13,843 nt of DNA from CAWBRT01 sp050015355. GTDB taxonomy: Bacteria > Acidobacteriota > Terriglobia > Terriglobales > Acidobacteriaceae. The translations under genes were made by a program, and so were the position numbers. Below, piece after piece: positions 12,509 through 13,843 of the stretch (positions within the stretch are counted from its first letter, which is position 1; each line of letters begins with the position of its first letter). The notes under the pieces were generated by a model, which saw only the letters and a program-made list of their open reading frames with translations, searched no databases and was not told the origin of the DNA. The stretch lies in contig JBEKBO010000123.1 in NCBI GenBank assembly GCA_050015355.1, positions 1 through 13,843 of the forward strand, read 5' to 3'.

Positions 12509-12847
12509 ATGGTTACAAGCCCAGAGGAAGCCCAATTATTATTAAATAAGTGGATGATCGAATCTGCCCGGTTGGTCGCCTTCGCCGCTTCTATAGAACC
12601 CCCTGCCAACTTCGTGGTTAGGCTGATCGGTTCTGTGTCAAGGATTGAGGAAGAAACTGGAACTGTGCTTTTTGAATCAGAATCAGATTTCATTGTGTTC
12701 CGCTTGGCTGATGTAATTGAGTACAAAGAATCAGTTGAAATATCGGCCGACATTCAGCAGCTTTTAAGCCAGAACCGTGAAACTTGGAATGCCGCCCTAT
12801 GCCTCACTTATCCGCACAGTCATTTGTTGTTTTGCGCGAACGTATAG
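12509..12847 (+). CDS. Hypothetical protein (112 aa) downstream of the transposase
   Basis: I do not recognise a named family. The ATG at 12509 has GAGGG seven bases before it. The protein starts with an amphipathic helix (EEAQLLLNKWMIESARLVAF), followed by alternating polar/hydrophobic strands (FVVRLIGSVSRIEEETGTVL, then DFIVFRLADVIEYKE), suggesting a small beta-rich domain, and a short C-terminal part. There is no signal peptide or membrane helix. Base composition is visibly more AT-rich than in the che operon, consistent with acquired DNA. It lies 105 bp after the transposase and may be a passenger or an unrelated cargo gene. Its 3' end overlaps the convergent 66-aa gene by 44 bp and runs directly into a hairpin terminator. 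Confidence 0.6.
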   Translation: MVTSPEEAQLLLNKWMIESARLVAFAASIEPPANFVVRLIGSVSRIEEETGTVLFESESDFIVFRLADVIEYKESVEISADIQQLLSQNRETWNAALCLTYPHSHLLFCANV

Positions 12848-13004
12848 CGGAAGTCTTGGGCTTCCGCTTCTTTGTTTTAGCAGCTTTTTCTGCGTCCAAC
12901 TTAGCCTTGATCTCGCTGTGCGGAGCCTTCACAACTGCATCCAGCGCACGTTCAAAGTTCTCTAGGGCTTCGCTGCCTTCTATGTATTCCGGTTTCTTCT
13001 TCAT
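12804..13004 (-). CDS. Hypothetical small Lys-rich protein (66 aa)
   Basis: The protein begins MKKKPEYIEGSEALENFERA, a compact acidic helix-forming N-terminus, followed by VVKAPHSEIKAK and a strongly basic tail (KAAKTKKRKPKTSAIRSRK). I recall similar short proteins with a PEYIEG...ALENF start next to mobile elements, but cannot assign a function. The basic tail could bind nucleic acid, which is inference. ATG 13004 lies 12 bp after the coiled-coil gene stop, so it is probably the last gene of a three-gene minus-strand unit, although its own ribosome site is poor. Its end overlaps the convergent 112-aa gene. Confidence 0.6.
   Translation of the reverse strand: MKKKPEYIEGSEALENFERALDAVVKAPHSEIKAKLDAEKAAKTKKRKPKTSAIRSRKTTNDCADK
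12846..12878 (+). terminator. Rho-independent terminator of the 112-aa gene
   Basis: AGCGGAAG (12846-12853) pairs perfectly with CTTCCGCT (12861-12868) across a seven-base loop. The T-rich tail TCTTTGTTTT follows. The stem begins inside the TAG stop codon of the 112-aa gene. The same DNA encodes part of the Lys-rich tail of the opposing gene. Confidence 0.75.
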
Positions 13005-13016
13005 AGATGTACCCGG

Positions 13017-13400
13017 TTATCGCTCGGGGTCTTCGTCTATCCCCATCAGTTCTTGCCGCAGCGCTGCCAGTACAACTTCTAGCCTTTTGAGCTCGGCGCA
13101 GAATTGCTTGATCTTTTCCACTGTCAACTCGCTGAACATGGCCGGGGTTAGGACGATGTGTTCTTGTCGCTGTCCAGCCAACGGAAGACCTTCCCACCAG
13201 CGAATCAATTCCGGATTTCGCAGCCCCCGGCTAATGGTAGCTGCGTGGTTTGCTAGGTCTCCCACCTTTGACTTTAATTGAGCGAGTTCCTTTTTCCGCT
13301 CCCGATATTCCGCACGCTTCCTCCCAATCTGCTCGTATGTCTCGCTATCGGTCATGTGTGAAATCCTCTCGTAGTACATTGTAGCGAAACAATCATTCAT
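13017..13400 (-). CDS. Hypothetical coiled-coil protein (127 aa) coupled to the HEPN-like gene
   Basis: No family is recognised. The protein is mostly helical: a charged coiled-coil-like segment (IGRKRAEYRERKKELAQLKS, about 25-44), a middle with LIRWWEGLPLAGQRQ, and a second amphipathic helix (VEKIKQFCAELKRLEVVLAA, about 94-113). The ATG at 13400 overlaps the upstream stop as ATGA, pointing to translational coupling. The alternative ATG at 13355 has AGAGG nine bases upstream and gives the cleaner start MTDSETYEQ, so the first 15 residues are doubtful. Being coupled to a HEPN-type gene, it could be its partner or antidote, but nothing in its sequence proves this. Confidence 0.65.
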   Translation of the reverse strand: MNDCFATMYYERISHMTDSETYEQIGRKRAEYRERKKELAQLKSKVGDLANHAATISRGLRNPELIRWWEGLPLAGQRQEHIVLTPAMFSELTVEKIKQFCAELKRLEVVLAALRQELMGIDEDPER

Positions 13401-13843
13401 TTTGGCAAACCCTTTGCGATGCCGCTGTTTGCGAGATGCACCATAAAAGTTCTCACGTGATCAAGAATAAGACGCGCCTCGGCAGCGTCGTAGTGCTCAC
13501 GTGCGTGCATTGCGTGGTTTCGCCAAGCGTTTTTGAAGTACCGGAAGTCTTTTGCCGCCTCTGCGTAAAATTGCTGTTGCCCTCTCCAGTCTGATCCAGC
13601 ATGCGGCCCGTTGATCTTCTTGATTTCACCTTCAAGGTCGTTGATGACATTTTCCCATTCCCGCCGCTCCCAGGCCACTCCCAAACAGACAGCTAAAGCA
13701 TTTAACCCCACTTCAAGTACTCGCATTAAATGCATAACACAGGCGGTATTGCGATCTGCTGCGTAACATGAACCTGAGGCCCTTATGTCGCGGGATGCGT
13801 CTGGGAACACATCGTTCACCGCCTTGCCGAACAACTCTTCTTG
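13397..13843 (-). CDS. HEPN-like domain protein, C-terminal part (truncated by window edge)
   Basis: The frame is open through the window end, so only the last 148 residues are visible. A TTG at 13834 is in frame but is probably internal. The visible part is all-helical: DRNTACVMHLMRVLEVGLNA, then WENVINDLEGEIKKI, then a helix with KDFRYFKNAWRNHAMHARE and a final helix ARLILDHVRTFMVHLA. RNHAMH fits the R-x4-6-H motif of HEPN domains (R108, N109 and H113 of the visible part), with the polar residue after Arg that is usual there. HEPN proteins are often RNases in toxin-antitoxin and phage-defence modules, but others are structural. The family call is an inference from the motif and helical layout. 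It overlaps the coiled-coil gene by four bases. Confidence 0.6.
   Translation of the reverse strand, partial: QEELFGKAVNDVFPDASRDIRASGSCYAADRNTACVMHLMRVLEVGLNALAVCLGVAWERREWENVINDLEGEIKKINGPHAGSDWRGQQQFYAEAAKDFRYFKNAWRNHAMHAREHYDAAEARLILDHVRTFMVHLANSGIAKGLPK

Noticed and set aside
12784..13281. 165-codon plus-strand frame near the right end
   Set aside because: It has a Ser-rich shadow composition, overlaps two minus-strand genes with better composition and has no ribosome site.

Overview
This window looks like chromosomal DNA from a GC-rich, Gram-negative, non-enteric bacterium. The style of the chemosensory genes, the small STAS protein and the IS1595-type transposase suggest an Acidobacteriota-like organism. 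That assignment is an inference from protein character, since no rRNA or other phylogenetic marker is present. No tRNA, rRNA or CRISPR array was seen.

Layout. (1) 1-1220, minus strand: the start of a high-affinity phosphate uptake operon, with pstS followed by a truncated pstC. A Pho-box-like array of direct repeats with 11-bp spacing lies about 200-240 bp upstream of pstS. (2) 1221-1884: a long divergent spacer with that array and a strong hairpin. (3) 1885-2652, plus strand: a STAS-domain protein and a small two-cluster ferredoxin. (4) 2653-2846: a convergent spacer with two hairpins. (5) 2847-10401, minus strand: a tightly packed, complete chemosensory operon in the order response regulator, GAF protein, cheD, cheA, mcp, cheW, cheR, cheB. 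Several stops and starts overlap by 1-4 bp. An 80-aa hypothetical gene (10716-10958) lies upstream on the same strand. (6) about 11117-13843: an accessory region with a collapsed tyrosine-integrase remnant, an IS1595/ISXO2-type transposase, an orphan 112-aa gene, and a minus-strand cassette of a HEPN-type protein (running off the window), a coiled-coil protein and a small lysine-rich protein.

How the genes fit together. The che operon encodes a receptor with a periplasmic four-helix sensor, the CheW/CheA core, all three receptor-modifying enzymes (CheR, CheB, CheD) and a CheY-like output protein. It also has a soluble GAF protein, which is not part of the standard kit. CheA appears to lack the P2 CheY/CheB-docking domain. 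The receptor ends in an Ala/Gly-rich linker plus GFQRF, which fits the loose consensus of CheR/CheB-tethering pentapeptides. There are no flagellar or pilus genes here, so the output is unknown. The best candidate for an undescribed system is the cassette at 12804-13843: the HEPN-like protein carries an R-x4-H motif, and its gene overlaps the coiled-coil gene by four bases, next to mobile-element debris.
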